NCBI GenBank assembly: GCA_017536545.1
Contig: JAFXHF010000013.1
Coordinates: 61,537 to 125,536 of the forward strand
Length of the DNA stretch: 64,000 bases
Origin: a bacterium
GTDB lineage: Bacteria > Cyanobacteriota > Vampirovibrionia > Gastranaerophilales > Gastranaerophilaceae
Direction: 5' to 3'
A program made the position numbers and the translations under genes. Under the pieces are notes generated by a model. The model had not been told where the DNA came from. It ran no database searches and saw only the letters and a list, made by a program, of their open reading frames with translations. This document shows, one piece after another, positions 55,482 to 63,974 of the stretch (position 1 is the stretch's first letter; every line of letters starts with the position of its first letter).

Positions 55482-55510
55482 ATAATAACAAGAACATGAA
55501 AAATTTACAA
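55482..55510 (-). promoter_or_regulatory. Promoter of prfA and the infB unit
   Basis: Reading the minus strand: TTGTAA (55510-55505), a 17-base spacer, TATTAT (55487-55482), then six bases to the ATG at 55475. No ribosome binding site is present between. Confidence 0.6.
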
Positions 55511-55523
55511 ATAGAAGTAACTA

Positions 55524-56456
55524 TTATCTATTATGCATCCTTGAATATCTTGTTTTTAAACGTAATGTTGCCAATTCTTCTCTAATTTCATTAGATCGCT
55601 GAGTTAGCCTATTATAAACTTGCGAATTTATTTCTCCCCCAATCAGAAGAAGAATTGAGGTATAATACAACCAAATCATCAAAATAAAGAACGCACCGAT
55701 TGTACCATATACGTAGTTATATGTACTCAAATTATTTACATAAACTGAAAAACCCCAAGAACCCAACAACCAAAATGTTGTAAAGAAAATCGTTCCAGGA
55801 AGGGCACTTTTACGTTTAAATGCTTCATTTCCACGTAAATCAGGCAAAATATAATAGCTTAAAAACGCCATTAAATACAATGCCAAAAAGGCTACAGGCC
55901 AACGTAAGGTCAAAATGGTTATTGCCATACCTTTAGATAGACCAAAGTGTGCCACTAAAAACATAATGATTACTTTACCAAAGATAATAATGTTGATAGT
56001 TAAAAACAATACCAAAATATTCACAAATACCATCAAAAATGAAAGTATTCTTGTATAAATAAAACTTCTAGTTTCTTCAACTTTATATGCTCTATTTAAC
56101 CCTTTCAGGATAACTGCAACACCATTTGTAGAAAGCACAAGAGTTGTGATAATACCAATCACAGCAATTAGTGTTCCGTGGTTAAAAATCATAGTTTCTT
56201 CGATAACCGATTTTAACAAATTCATTGCTTGATGAGGCATAATATTTGATAGTACCCTCAAGATAGAATCCAAATACGAACGGTTACCCATCCATCCAAA
56301 TAAAGCCATCAAAAACAACATAAATGGGAAAATACCAACAACAAGCATAAAGCCCATTTCAGCAGCCATACCGTAAAAATCGTTCTTAATAATCGATTTT
56401 ACAAGCTTAATCAAAGTTCTTGCACATTTATTTGTTCTAAATAGTTTCTTAATCAT
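55524..56456 (-). CDS. YihY/BrkB-family membrane protein
   Basis: A 310-residue inner-membrane protein of the YihY family with six helices. Characteristic segments are A-A-E-M-G-F-M near 31-37, L-L-G-S-W-G-F-S-V-Y near 230, Y-G-T-I-G-A-F-F-I-L-M-I-W-L-Y-Y and I-L-L-I-G-G-E-I-N. The former ribonuclease BN label is wrong; the function is unknown. The start overlaps the end of the DHH gene by 8 bases, implying coupled expression. Confidence 0.9.
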   Translation of the reverse strand: MIKKLFRTNKCARTLIKLVKSIIKNDFYGMAAEMGFMLVVGIFPFMLFLMALFGWMGNRSYLDSILRVLSNIMPHQAMNLLKSVIEETMIFNHGTLIAVIGIITTLVLSTNGVAVILKGLNRAYKVEETRSFIYTRILSFLMVFVNILVLFLTINIIIFGKVIIMFLVAHFGLSKGMAITILTLRWPVAFLALYLMAFLSYYILPDLRGNEAFKRKSALPGTIFFTTFWLLGSWGFSVYVNNLSTYNYVYGTIGAFFILMIWLYYTSILLLIGGEINSQVYNRLTQRSNEIREELATLRLKTRYSRMHNR

Positions 56457-57420
56457 ATAATTTTTTCTTAATTTCTTCTATCAACATATCCACCGCTTTT
56501 TTAGGTGTTGCCTTAATCACCGCACCCGCAGCCAATTTATGACCACCACCGCCAAAAGCTGAACACACTTGAGCAATATCTTTTTCTTTACTTCTCATCG
56601 AAACTTTTGAAGTTGTAGAATTCAATTCCTTTACAACAAAAGCAACTTCCGTAGTTCTTATCGCTCTAAGTTTTTCTGTTAAACCATCAGTAAAATCTTC
56701 ACCTTGGTTATTAAACTTTTCCAAATCTTTCTTATAAACTATTGTATAAGCAATCTTATCATCATTCAAAAATTCAGCTTTATTCACACAATAGCTTTGG
56801 AACAGAACCATATCTTTAGAAGATGATTCATAACATTTTTGATAAATTTCAGATGGATTTACACCAAAAGAAATTAACTTACCTGCAGACTCCATTGTCC
56901 TTTGTGTTGTATTTGAAAATTTGAAACAACCAGTATCAGTAACAATTGCCACATATAGATTTATTGCAGTTTCTAAAGATACTTTCCATTCAAGCTTTTC
57001 TGCAATTTCTAAAATAATTTCACCAGTTGCTGCCGCTTGAGGCTCAATTATATTTACCCCTGCATAGCCAATATTTGTTTCATGATGATCAATATTTATT
57101 GTATTTTTTGCTTTTTTAAATAATTTTTCAGCATCTGCACATCTATCGATTGCAGCAACATCAATAGTAACAACCAAGTCATATTCCCTAGATAAATCAA
57201 GTTGGGATATGTGCTTAACTTCATCAACATATGGTAAGAAATTATAAGTTACAGGAACATCTGAAACTGCCACCATATCACATTTTTTCTTTAGGTTATC
57301 CTTGATTAAAGAGTACAATCCACACATTGAACCCAAAGTATCCCCGTCAGGATTTATGTGCGAAACTAACAATATATTTTTAGAATTCTTTATGATACTA
57401 TTTAATTGTTCAATAACCAT
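56449..57420 (-). CDS. DHH-family phosphoesterase (NrnA-like oligoribonuclease/pAp phosphatase)
   Basis: A 323-residue DHH/DHHA1 protein. The first metal motif is H-I-N-P-D-G-D at 20-26, the signature D-H-H at about 111-113, and the substrate-binding G-G-G-H-x-x-A-A-G near the C-terminus. NrnA-type enzymes degrade 2-5 nt RNAs and hydrolyse pAp. The gene diverges from the DciA-like gene with only 38 bases between the start codons; a -10 TAGAAT ends six bases before the ATG, so its mRNA is predicted leaderless. YihY follows with an 8-base overlap. Confidence 0.9.
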   Translation of the reverse strand: MVIEQLNSIIKNSKNILLVSHINPDGDTLGSMCGLYSLIKDNLKKKCDMVAVSDVPVTYNFLPYVDEVKHISQLDLSREYDLVVTIDVAAIDRCADAEKLFKKAKNTINIDHHETNIGYAGVNIIEPQAAATGEIILEIAEKLEWKVSLETAINLYVAIVTDTGCFKFSNTTQRTMESAGKLISFGVNPSEIYQKCYESSSKDMVLFQSYCVNKAEFLNDDKIAYTIVYKKDLEKFNNQGEDFTDGLTEKLRAIRTTEVAFVVKELNSTTSKVSMRSKEKDIAQVCSAFGGGGHKLAAGAVIKATPKKAVDMLIEEIKKKLYD

Positions 57421-57426
57421 TTTCTG

Positions 57427-57432
57427 ATTCTA
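57427..57432 (-). promoter_or_regulatory. -10 box of the DHH/YihY unit
   Basis: TAGAAT on the minus strand ends six bases before the DHH ATG, with TTGGTA 16 bases further upstream. Both this unit and the divergent DciA-like gene must start within 38 bases. Confidence 0.45.
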
Positions 57433-57458
57433 ACACAAAAACTAATCTTACCAAAATT

Positions 57459-57803
57459 ATGAAGAAAATTTTATACACAAAATTTCAAAATATAGAAGAT
57501 ATAATTGCTGATTTAGCAAAGCACGCCGCAATTAGAAAGGCATTAACACGTGCTAATTTATGTAAATTTTGGAAAAAAGTTGCAGGAGAAAAATTCGCAG
57601 AGCAATCAAAACCATACTCAATGGTTAAAGGTTCTATTATGGTTATTGCTTGCAAAACGCCAACAGTTGCTCAAGAGCTTATGTTAAGAAAGACCCAACT
57701 TTTGGTTAAGTTCAAACCTTACGTCGAGTCTTTAGATATGAAACTTACTGATTTAAAATTTGATGCAAAAAAATGGATTGAAGAAGATAAAGCAGAACAA
57801 TAA
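57459..57803 (+). CDS. DciA-like (DUF721) protein
   Basis: A 114-residue protein whose core (about 25-95) has the DUF721 pattern W-K-K-V-A-G-E-K-F-A-E-x-S-x-P, G-x-I-x-V-x-x-x-x-x-x-x-A-Q-E-L, ending L-K-F. DciA-type members recruit or load the replicative helicase DnaB in bacteria without DnaC. This one lacks a long disordered tail. No ribosome binding site precedes the ATG. It is monocistronic and followed by a bidirectional terminator. Confidence 0.75.
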   Translation: MKKILYTKFQNIEDIIADLAKHAAIRKALTRANLCKFWKKVAGEKFAEQSKPYSMVKGSIMVIACKTPTVAQELMLRKTQLLVKFKPYVESLDMKLTDLKFDAKKWIEEDKAEQ

Positions 57804-57829
57804 AAAAGGTGGCTTAAACCACCTTTTTA
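57804..57829. terminator. Bidirectional terminator after the DciA-like gene
   Basis: AAAAAGGTGG and CCACCTTTTT pair around CTTAAA. It lies directly after the DciA-like stop and one base before the end of the leftward gene at 57830, so it serves both. Confidence 0.88.
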
Positions 57830-58585
57830 TTATTTTTTAAACTTTTCATCAAATTCAACTTTAGCATTATCATCATAATATACTTTATTTTTTACAACTG
57901 GATCTTTTGCCATTTTAATACGATATTCTACATAACAATTCTTGTCAATTAAAGAACATTCTTCATCTTTACCAAACACTAAAGATACAGAATATGGTCC
58001 AGATTTTTCTACAAAAACTGCATCGTGCTCACGCAAAGCATATCTATCATATAATCTATTCTCAATCATATAATTAGCAACATCCTCACCAGATTTGAAT
58101 GTTTCATATTTAGGAGAAGAAACAATTCTTGAAATAGCCGTATTCAAAGTATCCTTTTCTTTTGCAGCTAACTTCTTCGCATGTGGTAAAGAATATGATA
58201 CAACACAAATTGATACAACAAAATTTATTATCATAGGTACTATAATAAGCCCCAAAGGAGATAATGCACCCCACGCTTTTTGAGCTTTTACAAAGTCATC
58301 AAGAGAACTCCATTTTTTACCGTACCAAGCCCATTCATTACCTTTTTTACCCAAATGAATAGCCAAACAAATATTTAAAATAACAAACACCAAACCGAAC
58401 AATGGTATCTGAGACATAAAGCAGAAAATAAGCATTATAATCAATGTCGGTAATGCTTCTTTGAACGCCCCATTCGGAATTACCCATACAAAGTTAAATA
58501 AAAACGCCCCCCAATTGAACTTAGATAGTTCATTGTAAAATTTATTCTGTTGCTCAAAATCATTAACATCATAAGAATTATTCAT
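57830..58585 (-). CDS. Unknown membrane protein (GNELAWK-type)
   Basis: A 251-residue protein. The segment K-F-N-W-G-A-F-L-F-N-F-V-W then a hydrophobic pair, G-K-K-G-N-E-W-A-W-Y-G-K-K-W and F-V-K-A-Q-K-A-W-G is a pattern repeated in many small bacterial membrane proteins of unknown role. Helices lie at about 25-40, 45-75 and 108-130. The C-terminal 110 residues are soluble and probably periplasmic or cytoplasmic on one side. AGAGGA precedes the ATG at about 10 bases. Confidence 0.7.
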   Translation of the reverse strand: MNNSYDVNDFEQQNKFYNELSKFNWGAFLFNFVWVIPNGAFKEALPTLIIMLIFCFMSQIPLFGLVFVILNICLAIHLGKKGNEWAWYGKKWSSLDDFVKAQKAWGALSPLGLIIVPMIINFVVSICVVSYSLPHAKKLAAKEKDTLNTAISRIVSSPKYETFKSGEDVANYMIENRLYDRYALREHDAVFVEKSGPYSVSLVFGKDEECSLIDKNCYVEYRIKMAKDPVVKNKVYYDDNAKVEFDEKFKK

Positions 58586-58670
58586 AATTCTAAAATCCTC
58601 TATTTACTATACAGAAAAAATCATAAAGCATTTAAACCATAACCCACAACATATATATGTATGATATCCC

Positions 58671-59102
58671 TTATGGTGTTCTTATATTACGAAAAAACTC
58701 ATTTAAAATATCATCACATTCTTGCTCTAATATTCCGCCATAAACATTCAGTTTAGAGCTTGAAATTTCTCTTAGATTTATCTTTGATGAAAAAGCACCA
58801 TAATTTTTGTCATAACTTCCAAAATATAAGTTCTTAATTCTAGACTGCAAAATAGCCCAACCACACATCGGGCAAGGCTCTAATGTCACATACATATCAC
58901 AATTATCAAGTCGCCAATTGCCCAAAACTTGTTCAGCTTTTCTTATTGCAAGAATTTCAGCATGAGATGTTATATCATTATCTTTTTCTTTTGTATTAAA
59001 AGCTGATGAAATTACTTCACCATCTTTAACAATTACTGCACCTACTGGAATATCACCCACAGCTCTCTTGGCTTCACCTATTGCAAGTTTCATAAATCCC
59101 AT
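58671..59102 (-). CDS. tRNA-adenosine/cytidine deaminase (TadA-like)
   Basis: A 143-residue zinc deaminase. The catalytic H-A-E-I is near 47-50 and P-C-P-M-C near 77-81, both as in TadA; N-T-K-E precedes the first motif. TadA makes inosine at the wobble position of tRNA-Arg. Length fits, but nucleoside or guanine deaminases share these motifs, so the tRNA assignment is likely rather than certain. The gene begins 3 bases after the sensor kinase stop and belongs to the same unit. Confidence 0.8.
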   Translation of the reverse strand: MGFMKLAIGEAKRAVGDIPVGAVIVKDGEVISSAFNTKEKDNDITSHAEILAIRKAEQVLGNWRLDNCDMYVTLEPCPMCGWAILQSRIKNLYFGSYDKNYGAFSSKINLREISSSKLNVYGGILEQECDDILNEFFRNIRTP

Positions 59103-59105
59103 AAA

Positions 59106-60788
59106 TTACTCATCCTTTGCAATATTCAAAGTAACTTTTGCTTGAAAACCATATTCTTCATCAGATGCTAAGACAACCGAACCATTCATAGCCTCAATTA
59201 AGCCTTTCACAATAAACAAGCCTAAACCTGAGCCTCTTGTCGTTCTGGTCATATCATCATCAAGTCTTACGAACTTATCAAACAATGATTTTAACTTTTT
59301 CAAAGGTATAACATCGCATTTGTTTTTAAATTCAAGAATAGCTTTTTTACCCTCTTGTTTAACATCAACATAAATTGGCGTTTCAGGATATGAATACTTA
59401 ATAGCATTTTCGTACAAATTCACAACAACCTGTTCTAATCTACCTTTATCGGCAACTACTTGAGGAAAATCTTCTGGTAAATTCACTACAATTTCATGTC
59501 CGTCGTGTTTACGAAGTAAAAGCTCCCCTTGCTCAAAAACTTCACCTAACCAAACATTACCCATGTTTGTTTGAAGCCTTAAACCTTCAATATCAGGAAT
59601 TGTCAACAAATCTTCAATTAAGCGTTTCAAACGTTCTGACTGTTCTTTAATTACTCGAAGAGATTTTTGTTTTGTTTCCTCATCAATAACAATATCTTGA
59701 CGCATCAACCTTGAAGTATAACCTTGAATACTTGTCAACGGAGTTCTTAGTTCATGCGAAACGGTATCTAACAAATTAGAACGAAATTCGTTTAATTTTT
59801 TCAACTCAGCATTTTTACGTTTTAACTCGATATATGATTTATGAATCTCTGATGCCATATGGTTAAACTCGTTTGCCAAAAAGACAATCTCATACGGTGT
59901 AAATGTTGTTGCCAAGAGCCTAATTTGTCGCTGATAATTACCTTTAGATAATGCCATTACACCTTTAAATAACTGTCTTATGTTAATGTACAAATAATAA
60001 ATATACACACTAGTAAATAACATCATTGCTAAAATTGCAGACAATACTGCAATTATAATTTTTACACGACCGTCAATAATAGCTTTTTTAGTCATATTTT
60101 CTGTCGTGCTTACAACGATAGTTATATTAGGATTGGTACGGTATAAATACACAAATGGTCTATTCTTTTCATCACCAAATATCACAGGTGTATCTTCAGT
60201 TTTCTCTTCTGGCAACAAATCAATAGTATCTTTATATACCTCAGGGGTAAAATTATGAGATGAAATTAAACGATTATTATCATCCATAATATAAACCTGA
60301 CGATTATCTTGCTCTAATGACTTAAATAAGTTATTATCCCAATCTGTCGCATTAAAAATAATTACCAAAAATGAACCATCTTTCATTTGAGTAGATAGAA
60401 TCGGTTTTTCGTTAATATGAGCGTCCTCGGTAACTTTTTCAAGTTCTTGTGAACTACGTACAATGATAATATCTTCACAATTTGGATAACGCTTTGCCAT
60501 ATCTTTTATAAATTTTTGTTTTAAAAATTTTGATGGCAAATATTCTAAAGTATCTGCAATTTGAACCAATGTTGTTTCATTAGTTTTCAAGAAAAAATCA
60601 ATTTCATCAGAAACCATACTTGCAACAAGAACCGCAGACTCTCTTAATTGGTGTCTTACGGCATGTTGGTTAACGTTGTTAATAATAAAACCACTAATAG
60701 ATATTGGTATCACGACTGATACAAAAAATACAATCGCAATCTGTTCAATAATCTTTAATCTTTTTAATTCATAACTAAATTTTTTCAT
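59106..60788 (-). CDS. Membrane sensor histidine kinase
   Basis: A 560-residue kinase. Two membrane helices (about 15-37 and 243-268) flank a 205-residue extracytoplasmic sensor domain of dCache/PAS-like appearance. HAMP (268-325) leads to HisKA with S-H-E-L-R-T-P (His345), then HATPase boxes N-L-Y-E-N-A-I-K-Y, G-S-G-L-G-L-F-I-V-K-G-L. The signal is unknown. It lies 2 bases after the response regulator gene, its likely partner, and 3 bases before the deaminase gene. Confidence 0.92.
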   Translation of the reverse strand: MKKFSYELKRLKIIEQIAIVFFVSVVIPISISGFIINNVNQHAVRHQLRESAVLVASMVSDEIDFFLKTNETTLVQIADTLEYLPSKFLKQKFIKDMAKRYPNCEDIIIVRSSQELEKVTEDAHINEKPILSTQMKDGSFLVIIFNATDWDNNLFKSLEQDNRQVYIMDDNNRLISSHNFTPEVYKDTIDLLPEEKTEDTPVIFGDEKNRPFVYLYRTNPNITIVVSTTENMTKKAIIDGRVKIIIAVLSAILAMMLFTSVYIYYLYINIRQLFKGVMALSKGNYQRQIRLLATTFTPYEIVFLANEFNHMASEIHKSYIELKRKNAELKKLNEFRSNLLDTVSHELRTPLTSIQGYTSRLMRQDIVIDEETKQKSLRVIKEQSERLKRLIEDLLTIPDIEGLRLQTNMGNVWLGEVFEQGELLLRKHDGHEIVVNLPEDFPQVVADKGRLEQVVVNLYENAIKYSYPETPIYVDVKQEGKKAILEFKNKCDVIPLKKLKSLFDKFVRLDDDMTRTTRGSGLGLFIVKGLIEAMNGSVVLASDEEYGFQAKVTLNIAKDE

Positions 60789-60790
60789 AA

Positions 60791-61507
60791 CTATTCTTGT
60801 GCAAACGGTGTTAACTTATACCCTACATTTGTGACTGTGTGAAGATATTTTGGAAGTTTTGCATTCTGCTCGATTTTGTTACGCAAACCACCAACATGAA
60901 CCCTCAACATTCTAACATCTTCATTACTATCATAGCCCCAAACTTCATCCAATAAAGTTGCCAAAGTTACAGGATGATTGAAATGCTGTAATAAACAATA
61001 TAAAATCTCAAACTCGGTTGGAGTTAATTTTACTCGTCTATTTACAATTACAGTTTCCAAAGACTCTGGATAAATCTCAATATCACCACATTTTAAAATT
61101 TCATTCGACAAAGGAGAGTCTTCCACAATAACTTCATTACGACGAAGCAATACCCTAATTCTCAATAATACTTCTTGAATATCAAACGGCTTAACTAAAT
61201 AATCATCTGCTCCAGAATCAAAACCTATAGTCTTATCATCAATAGTACCTTTAGCAGTTAACATCAAAATAGGTACAGCCAACTTTGCTTGACGTATATT
61301 TTTACAAACTTCAAAACCGTTCATTTTTGGCATCATTACATCTAACAAAACCAAATCATAAGTATTATTTAATGCTTTATTTAAACCTTCTAGACCGTCT
61401 TTTGCTGTATCAACAAAATATCCACTACTTGCAATATCAAACTCAAGTAATTCTCTAATTTCGTCATCGTCATCTACTATCAAAATTCGTTTTTGTACTT
61501 CTGCCAT
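60791..61507 (-). CDS. OmpR-family response regulator
   Basis: The start at 61507 is set by AAAGGGAG five bases upstream. A receiver domain has the acidic V-D-D-D-D-E near 11-16, phosphoacceptor Asp56 in L-L-D-V-M-M-P, T-A-K near 88 and K at the usual C-terminal site, followed by a winged-helix DNA-binding domain (L-T-P-T-E-F-E-I-L, then V-R-V-H-V-G-G-L-R-N-K-I). It should activate or repress genes when phosphorylated by the kinase encoded downstream. The architecture recalls cyanobacterial RpaA/RpaB, but targets cannot be read from this window. Confidence 0.93.
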   Translation of the reverse strand: MAEVQKRILIVDDDDEIRELLEFDIASSGYFVDTAKDGLEGLNKALNNTYDLVLLDVMMPKMNGFEVCKNIRQAKLAVPILMLTAKGTIDDKTIGFDSGADDYLVKPFDIQEVLLRIRVLLRRNEVIVEDSPLSNEILKCGDIEIYPESLETVIVNRRVKLTPTEFEILYCLLQHFNHPVTLATLLDEVWGYDSNEDVRMLRVHVGGLRNKIEQNAKLPKYLHTVTNVGYKLTPFAQE

Positions 61508-61581
61508 AGAAACTCCCTTTTGCTGAAACAATTTTACAAAACCTATAAGAATTTTTCAATAATATATAAAGTTATTTTATT

Positions 61582-61610
61582 AAAAAAGACCGAACTTTCG
61601 TTCGGCCTTT
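61582..61610 (-). terminator. Terminator of the RsgA-polyprenyl synthase-PAP2 unit
   Basis: AAAGGCCGAAC and GTTCGGTCTTT (minus strand, one G-U pair) close on a GAAA tetraloop and are followed by T residues. It lies 21 bases past the PAP2-like stop. Confidence 0.87.
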
Positions 61611-61631
61611 CTTTAAATTCTAATTATTTCC

Positions 61632-62105
61632 CTAGCCCAATACGAACCAGTGGAATAAATATGCGAAACATACACCAAATACAGCACCCACAAAAACTTC
61701 TAAAGGTGTATGACCTAATAATTCTTTTAATTTACCACCTGCAGCTTGCATATCGTTATGATAAAAATCATCCATCATTCTATTCAAACAAGCAGCTGTT
61801 TTACCTGCAGCACGTCTTAAACCTGCAGCATCATACATAATAATTAATGAAAAACCTAAAGATACTGCAAATAATGTTGAATCAAAACCTTGGATAATAC
61901 CAACTATTGTTGATAACCCCATAACACCTGCAGAGTGAGAACTTGGCATTCCACCTGTAGTTGAAAAGATTTTAAAATTTACACGTCTTGTTTTAATCGT
62001 GAACAGAATAAACTTAATAACTTGAGCAAAAAACGCAGAAGCAACACCACATAAGATTACTTCATAACCATTATTCTCAATTGTACTTCTAAATAAATCC
62101 AACAT
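61632..62105 (-). CDS. Divergent PAP2-family (YuiD/DUF212) membrane protein
   Basis: A 157-residue protein with three to four helices. The phosphatase-like signature is G-G-M-P-S-S-H-S-A, and Y-D-A-A-G-L-R-R-A-A-G and L-G-H-T-P-L-E-V are characteristic of the YuiD/DUF212 group, a divergent branch of acid phosphatase/vanadium haloperoxidase-like proteins. The start overlaps the stop of the polyprenyl synthase by one base. A lipid phosphate, for example the isoprenoid product of its neighbour, is a reasonable substrate guess only. Confidence 0.87.
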   Translation of the reverse strand: MLDLFRSTIENNGYEVILCGVASAFFAQVIKFILFTIKTRRVNFKIFSTTGGMPSSHSAGVMGLSTIVGIIQGFDSTLFAVSLGFSLIIMYDAAGLRRAAGKTAACLNRMMDDFYHNDMQAAGGKLKELLGHTPLEVFVGAVFGVCFAYLFHWFVLG

Positions 62106-62992
62106 TATATACCTACTCTCTTGATTATTTGCTCAATTATGTCATTGAAAATTTCTGACTTTATATTCTGTTGATTCATTATATCATGGCACTTATCAAA
62201 TAGGCAAGAAAGTTTACATTTTGCCTCATCAAGTCCATATAAGGTCACAAAAGTTAATTTACCAACAGCTTTATCTTTTCCTAAGGTTTTACCCATCTGT
62301 TCAAACGTAGAAACTTCGTCTAAAATATCATCTGCGATTTGAAATGCCAACCCAAAAGTTTTAGCAAACTCTGTAACTGCAGCAATTTTCTCTTCATCTG
62401 CACCAGCAATAATTGCCCCTGTTCTCATTGCCAACTGGAATAAATCCGATGTTTTATGAAGATGTAAATAGTTTAAAATTTCTTCTTTATCTAAACCTTC
62501 ATAATTATTATTTTCAGATTCAATATCTACAACTTGACCACCAATAACGCCATATGCACCTGCATATTGGAAATATTCGTTCAAAACATTTAACAAAACT
62601 GATGGTTCTAAATTTTTTGAATATTTTGTGATTATTTGTGGGGCAAAAGTTAACAAAGCATCACCCGCCAATACTGCAATAGCCTCGCCAAAGACCTTAT
62701 GGTTTGTTGGTTTTCCTCGACGAAAATCATCATTATCCATACAAGGTAAATCATCATGAATAAGAGTTTGAGCATGTAACATCTCAATTGCACAAGCTGT
62801 TGGGATAGCATCTTCAATATTACCACCCAGCATTCTACAAGCCTCTAAACACATAATTGGTCTAAGCCTTTTGCCTGGGAGCAAAACTGTATATTTCATT
62901 GATTCAAATATTGTTTGCGGATATTCAACTTGAATGAACTCATCCAATTTTCTATCAATCAATTCAATATAATCATTCATCTGCATTTTCAT
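62105..62992 (-). CDS. Polyprenyl (farnesyl/geranylgeranyl) diphosphate synthase
   Basis: A class I trans-prenyltransferase of 295 residues. The first Asp-rich motif is D-D-L-P-C-M-D-N-D-D-x-R-R-G and the second D-D-I-L-D in Q-I-A-D-D-I-L-D. It condenses isopentenyl diphosphate into C15 or C20 chains for quinones and undecaprenyl carriers. I place the start at the ATG at 62992, with AAGGAA upstream; several further ATGs follow closely. It overlaps the end of rsgA by about 20 bases and the PAP2-like gene by one base. Chain length cannot be fixed. Confidence 0.9.
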   Translation of the reverse strand: MKMQMNDYIELIDRKLDEFIQVEYPQTIFESMKYTVLLPGKRLRPIMCLEACRMLGGNIEDAIPTACAIEMLHAQTLIHDDLPCMDNDDFRRGKPTNHKVFGEAIAVLAGDALLTFAPQIITKYSKNLEPSVLLNVLNEYFQYAGAYGVIGGQVVDIESENNNYEGLDKEEILNYLHLHKTSDLFQLAMRTGAIIAGADEEKIAAVTEFAKTFGLAFQIADDILDEVSTFEQMGKTLGKDKAVGKLTFVTLYGLDEAKCKLSCLFDKCHDIMNQQNIKSEIFNDIIEQIIKRVGI

Positions 62993-63974
62993 CAATTTCC
63001 TTATAAATCATTTGTTTTCTGGTGTTACGAGAAGCTTGACGTTTCTTTTCGCTAATCTTCACCTGAGCTTTGTTATTTTTAAACTTTTGAGCAGTTTCTT
63101 TTTTTATTCCGTTATATTTAACTTTTTCTTTGTATTCTATGGCTTCAGATACAAATTCAACATAACTTTCATAACGAGTTTCATCAATTTCTTCAACATG
63201 TTTTAGTACTTCACAACCATCTTCATTGATATGTAAACAATCACCATACTTACAATATCCACTATATTTGTGCATTTCTGGGAACAATATATCTACATCT
63301 TGAGGTAACATAAAGTCAAATCTTACATTACTAAAACCAGGGGTATCCACAATTGCAGAATATTCATCTAGTGCAATAATTTCACAGTGCCTTGTAGTAT
63401 GAGTCCCTCGATTAAGTTTCTCACTAACTTCTTTTGTTCTTAAATTTACATTAGGATTAAGTGCATTAATCAAACTTGATTTGCCAACCCCAGAATTTCC
63501 ACATAATGCTGAAACTTTACCTTTCAAAAGTTTTCTAAAAGCATCAATCCCTTTTTTCTCAAGAGCTGATGTAAATACAATTTCATACCCTAAAGCCCCA
63601 TAAATTGATAAAATTTTATCCTGAGCATCTTCATCTAGCCCCAAATCTTCTTTATTAAAACAAAGAACCACAGGGATTTTATAGTATTTTGCCAACGAAA
63701 TATATCTGTTTAATTGGTGAAAATCTAAATCTGGAGCTTTAAGAGCTGACACAACAACAATTTGATCAACATTTGCAACAGACGGTCTTGGAATAAAAGT
63801 TTTTTTAGGCAGAATCTTAGAAATAACACCGCCATCAAATTCTACAAAGTCACCAACAACAATTTTTAACTGTTGTTTTTTCAAAACTTCACGAATTTTA
63901 CACTCAAAAGACTGTCCATCTTTCTGAACATAATAAAAATCCGAATGAATTTTATAAATTTGACCTTCTGCCAT
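62973..63974 (-). CDS. rsgA: Ribosome small subunit GTPase RsgA
   Basis: A 333-residue circularly permuted GTPase. An N-terminal OB fold precedes G4 (F-N-K-E-D-L), then G1 G-N-S-G-V-G-K-S-S at about 160-168 and G3 D-T-P-G-F. The C-terminal zinc motif has Cys residues in C-K-Y-G-D-C-L-H-x-x-E-x-G-C. RsgA tests the decoding centre in late 30S assembly. The C-terminus is long and Lys-rich (about 290-333). No ribosome binding site lies before the ATG at 63974; the promoter lies at the window edge. It heads an overlapping three-gene unit. Confidence 0.95.
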   Translation of the reverse strand: MAEGQIYKIHSDFYYVQKDGQSFECKIREVLKKQQLKIVVGDFVEFDGGVISKILPKKTFIPRPSVANVDQIVVVSALKAPDLDFHQLNRYISLAKYYKIPVVLCFNKEDLGLDEDAQDKILSIYGALGYEIVFTSALEKKGIDAFRKLLKGKVSALCGNSGVGKSSLINALNPNVNLRTKEVSEKLNRGTHTTRHCEIIALDEYSAIVDTPGFSNVRFDFMLPQDVDILFPEMHKYSGYCKYGDCLHINEDGCEVLKHVEEIDETRYESYVEFVSEAIEYKEKVKYNGIKKETAQKFKNNKAQVKISEKKRQASRNTRKQMIYKEIDENADE

